Positions 35,040 through 43,096 of a stretch of 64,000 nt of DNA are shown here, piece after piece (the first letter of the stretch is position 1; each line of letters begins with the position of its first letter). The notes below the pieces were generated by a model. The model was not told where the DNA came from. It searched no databases and saw only the letters and a program-made list of their open reading frames with translations. Made by a program: the position numbers and the translations under genes. This stretch comes from Pelotomaculum schinkii (GTDB taxonomy: Bacteria; Bacillota; Desulfotomaculia; Desulfotomaculales; Pelotomaculaceae): the NCBI RefSeq assembly GCF_004369205.1, contig NZ_QFGA01000001.1, forward strand, positions 2,170,001-2,234,000, given 5' to 3'.

Positions 35040-35768
35040 ATGAAAATTGGCTCTATCCTGGAAATCCGGCATCTCACTAAAAAATTCGGCAAGAAAACAG
35101 CTGTGGACGATTTAAATTTTAACCTCATTAAAGGAGAAACTGTAGGGCTTCTCGGCCCCAATGGCGCAGGAAAAAGCACCTTGATCAAATGCATTGTCGG
35201 CTTGCTCAGGCCTACCGGCGGGGATATTTTAATAGCAGGGAAACCGCGGGGCTCCCGGCAAGCCCGCAAGATTTCAGCGTATGTACCCGAAGTACCCCAG
35301 CTTTACAATATGCTGACGGTATGGGAACACTTGCGTTTTATCACCGACGCTTATGAAGTAGCGCGCTGGGAAGCAAAAGCGGAACAATTGCTGCGGCTAT
35401 TTGAAATCTGGGAACAACGCGATGAATTTGTCAAAGCGCTTTCCAAGGGAATGCGCCAAAAGCTTTCCCTTTGCTGCGGGATTATTTCCGATGCCCGGAT
35501 TTTATTTTTGGACGAGCCCATGGTCGGGCTTGACCCGAAAGCCATTAAGAACCTCAAAGATTTGATTCGAGAGCTAAAAGACGAGGGGCGGACCCTTTTT
35601 GTCAGCACGCACCTTCTAGACCCCATTGAAAACATTTGCAGCCGCATCATTGTTTTGAAAAAGGGGAAGACCATTGCCGACGGAAGTCTTGCGGAACTCA
35701 GATCGCGTCTGGGAGAAGAGAAAGCCTCTCTGGAGGAAGTGTTCCTGGAGGTAACCGCTGATGCATGA
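35040..35768 (+). CDS. ABC transporter ATPase
   Basis: 242 aa. Walker A GPNGAGKSTLIK, signature LSKGMRQKLSL (a common LSGGQ variant in CcmA/NatA-type exporters), Walker B ILFLDEPMVGLDP and FVSTHLLD switch. It overlaps the following permease by eight bases. The pair matches two-gene ABC exporters whose substrate is unknown, often an antimicrobial or lipid-like compound. The SD (AAGGCAGG) is modest. Confidence 0.94.
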   Translation: MKIGSILEIRHLTKKFGKKTAVDDLNFNLIKGETVGLLGPNGAGKSTLIKCIVGLLRPTGGDILIAGKPRGSRQARKISAYVPEVPQLYNMLTVWEHLRFITDAYEVARWEAKAEQLLRLFEIWEQRDEFVKALSKGMRQKLSLCCGIISDARILFLDEPMVGLDPKAIKNLKDLIRELKDEGRTLFVSTHLLDPIENICSRIIVLKKGKTIADGSLAELRSRLGEEKASLEEVFLEVTADA

Positions 35769-37416
35769 TTTTGCCATTCTTCTGCGCTATGACCTGCTTA
35801 AACTCAAAAACTATCTGCTGGAAATTCGCCGCAGTCCCAAAAAGCTCGTGAGCTACTTTCTGTTTGCCGCCTGGATTTTTCTGATCATGTTCCCGGCAAT
35901 CAAGAACAGCGGGCAACGCGCCTTTGCTGTGACAGGCGATACCGCGCATATTGTTCTTGCCGCCTATGCGCTGTTTACCGGATTTATTATGTTTTCATCT
36001 TTTTTTTCTGCTTTAAGAAAATTGTCATATTCTTTTCAAATGGGAGATGTCAATCTCCTCTTTCCGTCCCCGCTTGCGCCCAACCATATCCTTTTATGGA
36101 GCCTGATCAAGAAAATTCCTTCAGACATGGCCAAGACCTGCATTCCAGCCCTCATTCTTACTCCAACCATGTTTAATATGGGCTTAAACATTGAGGGAAT
36201 TCTCCTGGTATACCTATCGATAGTATCTTTGGGATTACTTATCACCCCGGTTTCTTTTTTGATATTTCTTGTTTCGGTCCGCTATGGAAAAGAGCGCTGG
36301 GTCCGGGGTATTTTGCTCATTTCCATCGTCTGGTTGCTCTTCAGCTGGTTGAAATACACACAAGGAAATCTATTCAGTCTCAATATTCTTCTTGGTTATC
36401 AAGCGCCGGGAATTCTCAACTTTCCCTTGTCCGGCTGGATTCTGCAGCTTGCCCGGGCGGCTTTTTTCGGCGCGGCTCCGGCTGTTTATACGGCTATTTT
36501 CCTAGTGGCGTTAACCGTCCTGGCTGCTAATTGTTTGGTCTATGCCCTGGCCAGGGATTACTATGAGGATGTACTCGAACTTGCCGAGAGGCTGGAGACG
36601 ATTCATGCCGCCAAGCGCAGCGGCAAGACGCAGGGTATATTCCAATCCTCCAGCGCCATATCCGGTTTATGGCAACGTTTCCTGAACAGGAAACATGTCA
36701 CAGTAGAGCGACGCTTTCCGGGAAGCCGGGCGTTCATGTTTAATCAAGTGGTCAAGTACCGCCGCACCGGCATTAACGAATATGTGGGCTACCTGGCTCC
36801 GTTATCCGTGATTACAGGTCTGGTTACCGGTTTCATTGCACTGCGTAACGGTCAAGCGTTAGATCATGGTCTTCTCCACGCGCAAAACGGAATTCTTGCC
36901 TACTTTTTATTTTTTCGCAGCTTTTCCGGCCCTTTAAGCGAAGAACTTGCTCTCCCGTACTTATATACTTTGCCGGGGACTTTTTTTCGGAAGGCGTTGG
37001 CCGTTAATACCTTGCCAAACTTACGTTTCGGCTTGAACATGTTTCTGCTGAACTTAAGTTATGCCATGATCGTATTTTTGCATACCAAGGATACCGGGAT
37101 ATTCATGCCCGCGGTTTTAATGTCCTTCCTGGTTACATCCTTATTCTTCGAACAATCCAATATTATTGCTTTAACTCATGTCCTGCTGCCTTCCTCTTTA
37201 GACCGGAAGCTTTTTTATCCTTTAATGTTGTTTGTGGAAATCTTAATTGTAGGCATTCCGGCTCTAATTGCCGGCGGCCTGGCATTTTGGTTCACCCATA
37301 GTGTGTGGTTTGCAGAAATAGCCGTTCTTGCCGCCAATACGGCTGTGGGGATTGTGTTGTTGCTTCTTTCAGACAAAATATTCCCTTACTTGGAAATGCG
37401 TGAGTTTGCCGAATAG
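35761..37416 (+). CDS. Putative ABC exporter membrane subunit
   Basis: 551 aa with about twelve hydrophobic segments in two clusters (residues 40-300 and 345-540) and a central cytoplasmic stretch rich in Lys/Arg (about 270-330). The N-terminus MHDFAILLRYDLLKLKNYLL fits the 'putative ABC exporter' family of Firmicutes. It partners with the overlapping ATPase gene upstream. No substrate clue is seen. Confidence 0.85.
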   Translation: MHDFAILLRYDLLKLKNYLLEIRRSPKKLVSYFLFAAWIFLIMFPAIKNSGQRAFAVTGDTAHIVLAAYALFTGFIMFSSFFSALRKLSYSFQMGDVNLLFPSPLAPNHILLWSLIKKIPSDMAKTCIPALILTPTMFNMGLNIEGILLVYLSIVSLGLLITPVSFLIFLVSVRYGKERWVRGILLISIVWLLFSWLKYTQGNLFSLNILLGYQAPGILNFPLSGWILQLARAAFFGAAPAVYTAIFLVALTVLAANCLVYALARDYYEDVLELAERLETIHAAKRSGKTQGIFQSSSAISGLWQRFLNRKHVTVERRFPGSRAFMFNQVVKYRRTGINEYVGYLAPLSVITGLVTGFIALRNGQALDHGLLHAQNGILAYFLFFRSFSGPLSEELALPYLYTLPGTFFRKALAVNTLPNLRFGLNMFLLNLSYAMIVFLHTKDTGIFMPAVLMSFLVTSLFFEQSNIIALTHVLLPSSLDRKLFYPLMLFVEILIVGIPALIAGGLAFWFTHSVWFAEIAVLAANTAVGIVLLLLSDKIFPYLEMREFAE

Positions 37417-37423
37417 CATATCC

Positions 37424-37824
<401 letters not shown>

Positions 37825-37837
37825 AAGACCCCTCCTG

Positions 37838-38059
37838 TCAAATCATTTTATTGAAATATGCTTCGTCCACCTGCAACTGCTTCTTTAAGATGTCCTTCCA
37901 CAACCACTTAGGGATTTCACCTGTGCCCTTGGACACCTTGGTACGTTTTAAACTCCCATCAGCCATAATTTTTCTATAGAAATAATGATCTGTGTCTTTA
38001 AACAGCTCCCATCCGTCCCGTTCACAAAAACGTTTTAGTTCTCTCCAACTAGGCATCAA
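37838..38059 (-). CDS. HicA-like toxin
   Basis: 73 aa of the HicA/double-stranded-RNA-binding-like fold. SWRELKRFCERDGWELFKDT matches the HicA opening helix and strand. DHYFYRK carries the His expected for mRNA cleavage, and IPKWLWKDILKKQL is the closing helix. It overlaps the antitoxin gene by 11 bases and follows it, the reverse of the classic hicAB order. HicA toxins cut mRNA and tmRNA. This is a divergent member; identification is from fold-level pattern and pairing. Confidence 0.7.
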   Translation of the reverse strand: MMPSWRELKRFCERDGWELFKDTDHYFYRKIMADGSLKRTKVSKGTGEIPKWLWKDILKKQLQVDEAYFNKMI

Positions 38060-38489
38060 TCAAACTCCTAATTGCTTCCTTGTCTTTCTGGATAATCACT
38101 CGCATAACATAGGGGAAATGCGGTTTTCTATTGGGAGCGTTATAATACTTATCGAATTCATTCATGTATTCATGAGCATATTCAACTAATTCTTGAACGA
38201 TCTCTGTTTTTAATGCCTCCAAACTGTCTGCATTGGCCAATAAGTCCAGCTCTTTTAACGAACCACTGAAGCTGCCATCAGCCTCTTTTTCATACTCTAA
38301 AGTAAACCGATAGGGTGTTAGAACAAGATCGAAATGCTCCAGAGATATAGCAGCCAGATAATCTCTGTTTCTTTTTATCACAGATGGCTTAAAGCGAACT
38401 ACATTATCAATAAAACTGCCCCATTCCTTCCTTGCATCTGTGGCATTAATCACTTCACGCATAATTACACCTTCCTTTGGTAAGGTCAT
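38049..38489 (-). CDS. Antitoxin with Phd/YefM-like N-terminus and HicB-like C-terminus
   Basis: 146 aa. Residues about 10-60 (REVINATDARKEWGSFIDNV then PSVIKRNRDYLAAIS) read as a Phd/YefM DNA-binding antitoxin domain. About 70-130 (YEKEADGSFSGSLKELDLLA and EALKTEIVQELVEYAHEY) read as a HicB-type partial RNase H fold. I start at ATG 38489, six bases after GGAGGTG; ATG 38462 also has a good site. It likely binds its own operator at 38507 and neutralises the HicA-like toxin. Confidence 0.7.
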   Translation of the reverse strand: MTLPKEGVIMREVINATDARKEWGSFIDNVVRFKPSVIKRNRDYLAAISLEHFDLVLTPYRFTLEYEKEADGSFSGSLKELDLLANADSLEALKTEIVQELVEYAHEYMNEFDKYYNAPNRKPHFPYVMRVIIQKDKEAIRSLIDA

Positions 38490-38506
38490 GCCTTTCACCT
38501 CCAATT

Positions 38507-38537
38507 GTATATTATGTACATAGTGTACACAATATAC
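38507..38537. promoter_or_regulatory. 31-bp operator of the toxin-antitoxin operon
   Basis: Half-sites GTATATTATGTACAT and GTATATTGTGTACAC (opposite strand) form a near-perfect dyad around one central base, 17 bp upstream of the antitoxin start. Only one pair of bases in each half differs. It is a strong candidate for autorepression. Confidence 0.75.
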
Positions 38538-38564
38538 CTTTTGAAAAAGAAGGGCATAGCCTGG

Positions 38565-38597
38565 GGACAAGGGGACAGGTTCCTTGTCCCCTTGTCC
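38565..38597. repeat. GGGGACAAGGGGAC hairpin repeat
   Basis: 12-bp stem GGACAAGGGGAC/GTCCCCTTGTCC with loop AGGTTCCTT. Similar sequences are scattered in many bacterial genomes beside REP-associated transposases. The rest of 38598-38912 has no gene but contains small palindromes such as GGTGCAGCACC and CCTACCCGGTATAGG. Confidence 0.7.
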
Positions 38598-38912
38598 TTA
38601 TGAACCTGAATTTCACGTAAATCCGTCTTCCGGAACCCGGATAACAACAAAGGTAAGTGACACTTGCATGGGATCAAGCTGCCAGGGGCTGCTTCCTCTG
38701 TCCACCTTTGCTGGTCGGCTTTAGTGGAACATAGGAGTGATCCAGTTCATGAAATTAATTAAAGGAGCATTCATAAGTTAAGGACATTCCTACCCGGTAT
38801 AGGAATACCCAATATAGGGTGTGGTGCAGCACCTATCATCAATAACAACGATTAAATCATGCTAAGTGTTGCATAAAAATTTTAACTAGAACGCTCTTCT
38901 TTGACCCTTGTT

Positions 38913-39605
38913 CTATCCGGCCATACTTCTCAAAGCCTCAACCTGCTTAATTTTTATGGAGTCCCGGTGAAAATCTATAACCCCTTCATCCCTCATCCTG
39001 CTCATCTCGCGTGATAAAGACGGGCGGGAAACGTTCAGGAAATCCGCAAGCTCATTGCGTTTAAGAGGCATCATGAACGTGTCCTTGCCTGTTCTTCTAT
39101 ACTGCTCCAGTAGAAAAGTGCTGATCTTTCCCCTCAAGCTTCTTATTGCCAGGTATTCTACCTTTCTGTTCAGCATCAGCGCCTTATCGGAAACAATGCC
39201 GAGCATGTTTGTAATCAGCAGTTTATGGCTTCCACACGACCTTTCACAGCTGCCCACTATCTTTCCCGCCGGCAGTAACATAACCGTGCATGCTCCCCGC
39301 GCCACCACCGAGGCAGGCCATACACCATCTTCTGAAAACGCGGCTATTTCGCCAAACATCTCCCCGGGGCCGTTTACGGCCATAATAACCCGGTTGCCCG
39401 CAGCATTTTCTTTGGCAACTACCACCTCACCGGCAAGGACTATACCCAAACCGGAAAGTCTTTCTCCGGTAACAGTCAGCGTTTCATTCTTATCATAGTC
39501 GCTCACTTTCGGGTTAAGGCATGAAAGCACTATATTCAATTCCTCCGGGCTTATTCCCTCGAATAAGGCACATTTTGCTAAAACTTTCATCCATTTCTTA
39601 AACAA
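38913..39605 (-). CDS. Crp/Fnr-family transcription regulator
   Basis: 230 aa: cyclic-nucleotide-like beta-barrel (about 1-115, with GEMFGEIAAFSEDGVWPASV), a dimer helix (about 120-150), and a C-terminal winged helix with recognition segment NVSRPSLSREMSRMRDEGVI. It is divergent from the ferredoxin-cupin-hcp operon with a 16-bp palindrome between them. That arrangement is typical of HcpR-like regulators of nitrosative stress. The effector is unknown; no Cys cluster typical of Fnr is seen. Confidence 0.9.
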   Translation of the reverse strand: MFKKWMKVLAKCALFEGISPEELNIVLSCLNPKVSDYDKNETLTVTGERLSGLGIVLAGEVVVAKENAAGNRVIMAVNGPGEMFGEIAAFSEDGVWPASVVARGACTVMLLPAGKIVGSCERSCGSHKLLITNMLGIVSDKALMLNRKVEYLAIRSLRGKISTFLLEQYRRTGKDTFMMPLKRNELADFLNVSRPSLSREMSRMRDEGVIDFHRDSIKIKQVEALRSMAG

Positions 39606-39629
39606 ATTTTTTCACTCACCTTTGATTTT

Positions 39630-39645
39630 GGTAACCATGGTTACC
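39630..39645. promoter_or_regulatory. 16-bp palindromic operator between regulator and hcp operon
   Basis: GGTAACCATGGTTACC is a perfect palindrome 24 bp from the regulator start and about 160 bp from the ferredoxin gene. The symmetry and size suit a Crp/Fnr dimer, and GTAAC...GTTAC resembles reported HcpR-type sites. No second copy was noticed. Confidence 0.65.
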
Positions 39646-39802
39646 GTTTTTATGCTTTAACTATATTAAAATAAATTCATAAAAGCCGCAAGAAAAAGTT
39701 AAGCGTTTATTAATGGCCTATTAATCTTGTTGCAATATTTTTAAACCATATGGACTTTCGGGTTTCCGGGAGACTACAAAGTTTAACAAGGAGGTGCCAC
39801 AG

Positions 39803-40525
39803 GTGAAAAGAAAAATAATCACGATTGACGAGGCCAAATGCAACGGCTGCGGGCTCTGTGTCGACGCCTGTCATGAGGGCGCCCTGCAACTGGTAAACGG
39901 GAAGGCCAGGCTGGTATCTGAAAGCTATTGCGACGGTCTGGGAGCCTGTCTGCCGGAGTGCCCGGCTGGAGCCATAACCATTGAAGAGCGCGAAGCCGCT
40001 GCCTTTGATGAAGAGGCTGTAAAAAAACACATGGACGCAAGGCTTAATCCCATGCCCGAAAAGCTCGCCTGCGGCTGCCCCGGCGCCCATGCCAGGGCTA
40101 TTGAGAGGAAAGAGGCGGACGCGCCGGCGCCTGCCATAGCCGGACATGCCGTGCCTGTGTCACAGCTTCGCCAATGGCCCTGTCAGATCAAGCTGGTACC
40201 GGTGAACGCTCCATACTTCGACCATGCCCACCTGCTGGTTGCAGCTGATTGCACAGCTTTTGCCTATGCCAATTTCCATAATGATTTCATGCGCAACAAA
40301 ATCACCATCATCGGCTGCCCAAAGCTGGATGATATCGATTATGCCGAAAAATTGACCGAGATATTGAAAGCGCACGAAATCAAAAGCGTCACCGTGCTCC
40401 GCATGGAGGTGCCCTGCTGCGGCGGCATCGTAAACGCGGTAAAACAGGCGCTGGTAAACAGCGGCAAAATGATACCCTGGCATATTGTCACTGTCGCAAC
40501 CGACGGAAGAATTGTGGAGGAATAA
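39803..40525 (+). CDS. 4Fe-4S ferredoxin protein of the hcp operon
   Basis: 240 aa. The N-terminal ferredoxin part has CNGCGLCVDACHEG and a second cluster motif near CDGLGACLPECPAG. A C-terminal Rossmann-like domain contains CPGAHARAI, IIGCPKLDDIDYAEKL and VPCCGGIVNAV. This type is found next to hcp in anaerobes and is thought to feed electrons to Hcp. Start GTG 39803 follows AAGGAGGT; the GTG at 39794 overlaps that site. First gene of the operon. Confidence 0.9.
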   Translation: MKRKIITIDEAKCNGCGLCVDACHEGALQLVNGKARLVSESYCDGLGACLPECPAGAITIEEREAAAFDEEAVKKHMDARLNPMPEKLACGCPGAHARAIERKEADAPAPAIAGHAVPVSQLRQWPCQIKLVPVNAPYFDHAHLLVAADCTAFAYANFHNDFMRNKITIIGCPKLDDIDYAEKLTEILKAHEIKSVTVLRMEVPCCGGIVNAVKQALVNSGKMIPWHIVTVATDGRIVEE

Positions 40526-40579
40526 GAACAACACATTCGAAACATAGGTGGAAACATGCGGAGAGATGGAGGTGAAAAG

Positions 40580-40906
40580 ATGCTTGAAAAACAGTTTAAC
40601 TTCGCCAAATCCGCCAAAAAACTGGTAGAGAAAATCCTTGAAGACGATCATACCGGGATCAATCACATGATTTTGCCGAAAGGAGATGCTCTTCCCGAAC
40701 ACTACACCAATTCCAATGTTTATATGATAATAATCAACGGAACCATGACGTTGCAGCTGGCCGGGCAGGAAGAACACAACTATCCTGAAGGCAGTATCAT
40801 CACAATCCCGTTTAATATCAAGATGAATGTATCAAACCGGCATGATGAGTTGCTGGAATTCTTCGTCGTAAAAGCACCCAGCCCTAAAACAATGAGAATT
40901 TCATAA
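40580..40906 (+). CDS. Cupin-fold protein
   Basis: 108 aa single-domain cupin. HYTNSNVYMIIINGTMTLQL carries the metal-binding and beta-barrel pattern, and GSIITIPFNIKMNVSNRHDE closes the barrel. Start ATG 40580 follows GGAGGTG. It lies between the ferredoxin and hcp genes and is probably co-transcribed with them. A small-ligand or metal-binding role in the nitrosative or redox response is inferred from position only. Confidence 0.8.
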   Translation: MLEKQFNFAKSAKKLVEKILEDDHTGINHMILPKGDALPEHYTNSNVYMIIINGTMTLQLAGQEEHNYPEGSIITIPFNIKMNVSNRHDELLEFFVVKAPSPKTMRIS

Positions 40907-40932
40907 TTACTCAAATAAACGAGGAGGAATGA

Positions 40933-42489
40933 ATGATGTTTTGTTTCCAGTGTGAGCAGACTGCGGGAGGCAAAGGCTGCGCCAAGTCAGGCGTGTGCGG
41001 CAAGCAGCCGGAAGTCGCTAACAAGCATGATGAACTGACCTGCGCCCTGGTTGGCCTGGCCCGCGCCGCCCAGGACAAGGACCCGGGTAAGAAAGGCGAA
41101 GAACTGATGATGCAGGCGCTTTTTGCAACAGTCACCAATGTAAACTTCGACGGCCCCCGCATCGACGAGCTAAAGAGCCTTGTGCAAGCTGAAAAAGAAA
41201 AACTGGGAGGCGCAAAAGACCTGGCCGTAGACGTACTATGGAAGGGCGATACCGATCTGGTATCCCTGCGTTCCACACTGCTTCTCGGTTTGCGGGGCAT
41301 GGCGGCCTATGCCTGGCATGCTTACGTACTGGGTAAAGAAGACGATGAAGTGACAGCATGGTTCTTCAAGGGCATGCGGGCCATCGGCGAGGAGCACACT
41401 GTTGAGGAATGGCTGGGTCTGATCATGGAGTTCGGTCAGGTCAACCTCAAATGCATGGCCCTGCTGGATGAAGCCAACACTTCCGCTTACGGGCATCCCG
41501 TACCGGTAAAAGTCCCCACTACTATCGAAAAAGGACCGTTTATCGTGATTACCGGCCACGACCTGCTTGACTTACAACAGCTCCTTGAGCAGACCGAGGG
41601 CAAGGGCGTCAACATCTATACCCACAGCGAAATGCTGCCCGCCCACGGCTATCCGGAACTGAAAAAATACCCGCATTTGAAAGGCAACTTCGGTACCGCC
41701 TGGCAGAACCAGCAAAAGGAATTTGACAACATCCCGGCCCCTGTCATCTATACAACTAACTGTCTGATGCCACCCAGGGCTTCTTATGCCGACAGGCTCT
41801 TTACCACCTCGGTCGTCGGCTACCCCGGCCTCAAGCACATACCGGAAAATAACGGCGTAAAGGATTTCACGCCGGTAATCAACAAGGCGCTCGAACTCGG
41901 CGGATGGGCGGAAGACAAAAAGCTGACCGGCATCAACGGGGGTTCTGAACTCATGACCGGCTTCGCCCGCAACACCGTGCTTGGCGTTGCCGACACGGTC
42001 ATTGAAGCAGTCAAAGCCGGCGCCATCAAGCACTTCTTTCTCGTAGGAGGCTGTGACGGCGCCAGGGCCGGCCGCAACTACTACACCGAGTTTGTGAAAA
42101 AGACTCCCAAAGACACCGTCGTCTTGACCCTGGCCTGCGGCAAGTACCGCTTCAACGACCTCAACCTCGGTGAAATCGGCGGCCTGCCGCGCATTATGGA
42201 CATGGGCCAGTGCAACGACGCTTATTCCGCCATCCAGGTGGCCGTGGCCCTGGCCGGCGCCTTCAACTGTGAAGTAAACGACCTCCCGCTGACGCTGGTC
42301 CTCTCGTGGTACGAACAGAAAGCCGTGTGCATCCTGCTGACGCTTCTGTCGTTAGGCCTTAAGAACATCTACCTTGGGCCCACGTTGCCCGCGTTTATCT
42401 CTCCGAACGTGCTGGACGTCCTGGTCGAAAAATTCAACATCAAGCCCATCAGCACACCGGAAGCGGATCTGCAAGTGATACTTGGATAA
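40933..42489 (+). CDS. hcp: Hydroxylamine reductase / hybrid cluster protein
   Basis: 518 aa. The N-terminal cluster ligands are CFQCEQTAGGKGCAKSGVCG (C-x2-C-x8-C-x5-C). The hybrid-cluster ligands lie in TNCLMPP, GCDGARAG and TLACGKYRFND. It is a class I Hcp, which reduces hydroxylamine or nitric oxide and protects against nitrosative stress. The bases are GC-rich like the older chromosome, in contrast to the AT-rich operon beyond the terminator. Confidence 0.96.
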   Translation: MMFCFQCEQTAGGKGCAKSGVCGKQPEVANKHDELTCALVGLARAAQDKDPGKKGEELMMQALFATVTNVNFDGPRIDELKSLVQAEKEKLGGAKDLAVDVLWKGDTDLVSLRSTLLLGLRGMAAYAWHAYVLGKEDDEVTAWFFKGMRAIGEEHTVEEWLGLIMEFGQVNLKCMALLDEANTSAYGHPVPVKVPTTIEKGPFIVITGHDLLDLQQLLEQTEGKGVNIYTHSEMLPAHGYPELKKYPHLKGNFGTAWQNQQKEFDNIPAPVIYTTNCLMPPRASYADRLFTTSVVGYPGLKHIPENNGVKDFTPVINKALELGGWAEDKKLTGINGGSELMTGFARNTVLGVADTVIEAVKAGAIKHFFLVGGCDGARAGRNYYTEFVKKTPKDTVVLTLACGKYRFNDLNLGEIGGLPRIMDMGQCNDAYSAIQVAVALAGAFNCEVNDLPLTLVLSWYEQKAVCILLTLLSLGLKNIYLGPTLPAFISPNVLDVLVEKFNIKPISTPEADLQVILG

Positions 42490-42508
42490 TGACGGAATAC
42501 CATAAAGA

Positions 42509-42536
42509 GGAGCCGGAGAATATTTACTCCGGCTCC
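42509..42536 (+). terminator. Terminator after hcp
   Basis: 10-bp stem GGAGCCGGAG/CTCCGGCTCC with loop AATATTTA. It ends the plus-strand operon facing the dehydratase operon. Between here and 42712 no gene is visible. Confidence 0.8.
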
Positions 42537-42712
42537 GTTGCGTTATTCGGGTCTATTTGTACCTGCGTACCATAAAGCCCACGGTACCGGGGAGCCATAT
42601 CTGACTATCCATGTAGATCTACATGTCGCTATTTATGCTGTTCTGAATTATTTTTAATTTCGCGGTTTGGCCAAACCTGCCTGATACCACATTATATGAG
42701 TTCGGTTTTAGA

Positions 42713-43096
42713 CTAAATATCCAATAAAGGGAGTCTCTTTACAATACGTCCTGCATTAGTCCCTATTCGTCTAGCTTTATCTAAATTAACTTCATTGGGT
42801 TCTAAATAAAAATAGGGCTGTTTGGGTGGTAGCTTCTTATGATGTAATACAATTTCTTTATCTCTTCCAATAAATATTCCAACAGCGAGTGAAGATCTTA
42901 AGGCCATATTATAAGCAGACTCCACAGTATCACAAATTAAGTCGTTATCATCTTGTTTTTCAACAATAAATGGAATTTCTTCTTCCTCTAACCCGAAAAT
43001 GATTTCAGATAAAAAATGATTTGTGTCAGTATTAAGAACGCAACCAATGATAACTGTCGGACCGGAATCAGACTTCCTGTTTTTTAACATTCCCAT
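42713..43096 (-). CDS. Diol/glycerol dehydratase reactivase, small subunit
   Basis: 127 aa of the DdrB/PduH/GdrB family. PTVIIGCVLNTD and GLEEEEIPFIVEKQ are the family opening, and SLAVGIFIGRDKEIVLHHKK and PYFYLEP follow. It works with the large subunit to swap damaged cobalamin out of inactivated dehydratase using ATP. It overlaps the large-subunit gene by 28 bases and is the last gene of the leftward operon. Length matches the family (about 120-130). Confidence 0.9.
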   Translation of the reverse strand: MGMLKNRKSDSGPTVIIGCVLNTDTNHFLSEIIFGLEEEEIPFIVEKQDDNDLICDTVESAYNMALRSSLAVGIFIGRDKEIVLHHKKLPPKQPYFYLEPNEVNLDKARRIGTNAGRIVKRLPLLDI

